Source: Bacillota bacterium
Lineage (GTDB): Bacteria; Bacillota; Dethiobacteria; Dethiobacterales; Dethiobacteraceae
Reading direction: 5' to 3'
DNA: 50,991 bases
Assembly: GCA_018725565.1 (NCBI GenBank)
Contig: QLUR01000019.1
Span: 1-50,991 of the forward strand
Part shown: positions 50,732 to 50,991 of the stretch, piece after piece
Numbering within the stretch: the first letter of the stretch is position 1
How the letters are laid out: every line of letters begins with the position of its first letter
Program-made: the position numbers and the translations under genes
The notes under the pieces: generated by a model
Told to the model about the DNA's origin: nothing
The model's database searches: none
The model's input: only the letters and a program-made list of their open reading frames with translations

Positions 50732-50991
50732 TTGAGAAATTGGAAAACATTCACCGAGGAAGAACTGAAAGCAATCCGCGCGAATCCGTATGTAAAGAGC
50801 GCGACGGCAAAGATGATACGCTTTACGGTCGCGTTTAAAGAAGAGTTTTGGCGGCTGTACAACGAGGAGTGTCAACAGCCGGTAAGGATAATGCGGGAGA
50901 TGGGCTTCGACCCAGAAGTTATCGGCGAAAAGAGGATAGCGGGAATCTTAATTCATATCCGTGAGCAAGTTAACAGCGGTGAAGAGTTCCG
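50732..50991 (+). CDS. IS3-type transposase orfA (partial, runs off right edge)
   Basis: TTG 50732, preceded by GGAGGTG, opens a frame that is still open at the window end (86 codons visible). The product starts MRNWKTFTEEELKAIRANPY and continues with VKSATAKMIRFTVAFKEEFW, a helix-turn-helix-like protein of the kind encoded ahead of IS3-family orfB in clostridia. TGTGGACAC at about 50677 may be the left terminal repeat. Only the N-terminal part is present, so the family call is tentative. Confidence 0.6.
   Translation, partial: MRNWKTFTEEELKAIRANPYVKSATAKMIRFTVAFKEEFWRLYNEECQQPVRIMREMGFDPEVIGEKRIAGILIHIREQVNSGEEF

Noticed and set aside
50327-50862. Three overlapping minus-strand frames near the right edge
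   Set aside because: They lie across the tRNA terminator, end repeats and orfA, and show low-complexity, non-family products.
1-50991. CRISPR arrays, prophage modules, Rho-type large repeats
   Set aside because: No regularly spaced direct repeats, capsid, terminase or integrase genes were seen in any frame.

Overview
The window looks like a chromosomal segment of a spore-forming, Gram-positive Clostridia-type bacterium, most like the Desulfotomaculum/Pelotomaculum (Peptococcaceae) group. The reasons are a spoIIAA-spoIIAB-sigF cluster, spoVAC-D-E, dacF, spo0M, a Spo0E-like gene, RemA, strong Shine-Dalgarno sequences with frequent GTG/TTG starts, and the gene order yicC-remA-gmk-rpoZ-coaBC-priA-def-fmt-DUF116-yugP-rsmB. 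The species assignment is inference; no 16S sequence is inside the window.

Left part (1-31.7 kb) is core genome, mostly on the minus strand. At the very left edge a consensus promoter and a leader with a CTCTTTGAGAACTGAAC element point to an rRNA operon leaving the window. Next come lysS and greA behind a consensus promoter with a long structured leader, then a translation, replication and cofactor operon (yicC to rsmB). That operon contains a small Spo0E-like gene whose stop overlaps the priA start. An AbrB/PIN toxin-antitoxin pair and a P-type cation ATPase follow. On the plus strand are rqcH and a MerR/excisionase-like HTH gene. They converge on the minus-strand run cca (DHH-CBS-nucleotidyltransferase fusion)-M50 protease-trpS-scpA-scpB-DUF166, and the two runs share one 17-bp-stem terminator. 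The sporulation block follows: spoVAE, spoVAD, spoVAC, a dodecin, sigF, spoIIAB, spoIIAA, dacF, elbB and spo0M, broken up by intrinsic terminators.

Right part (31.7-51 kb) is accessory in character and rich in membrane export genes. It holds a histidine kinase without a response regulator, divergent from an ATPase plus two-permease ABC exporter; an M48 protease with an SPFH protein; a DUF2089-like regulator with a small membrane protein behind an 11-bp inverted-repeat operator; and a second ABC exporter preceded by a 23-codon hydrophobic ORF and followed by a YhfC-like membrane protein with altered catalytic residues. A 45-bp direct repeat brackets this last block, and its right copy abuts a truncated alpha/beta-hydrolase fragment, which suggests a rearrangement. 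Then come a Phd/PIN toxin-antitoxin pair, a well-folded RNA-like element, a secreted protein with a sorting-signal-like tail, and two divergent YtrA-type GntR/ABC exporter operons, each with a large palindromic operator on its promoter. The window ends with tRNA-Pro(CGG), repeats that look like insertion-sequence ends, and the start of an IS3-type orfA.

The strongest candidates for something new are the microORF/ABC/YhfC-like locus between the direct repeats, the folded RNA element at 44.34-44.44 kb, and the operator architectures of the small regulators. No CRISPR array or obvious phage module was seen.
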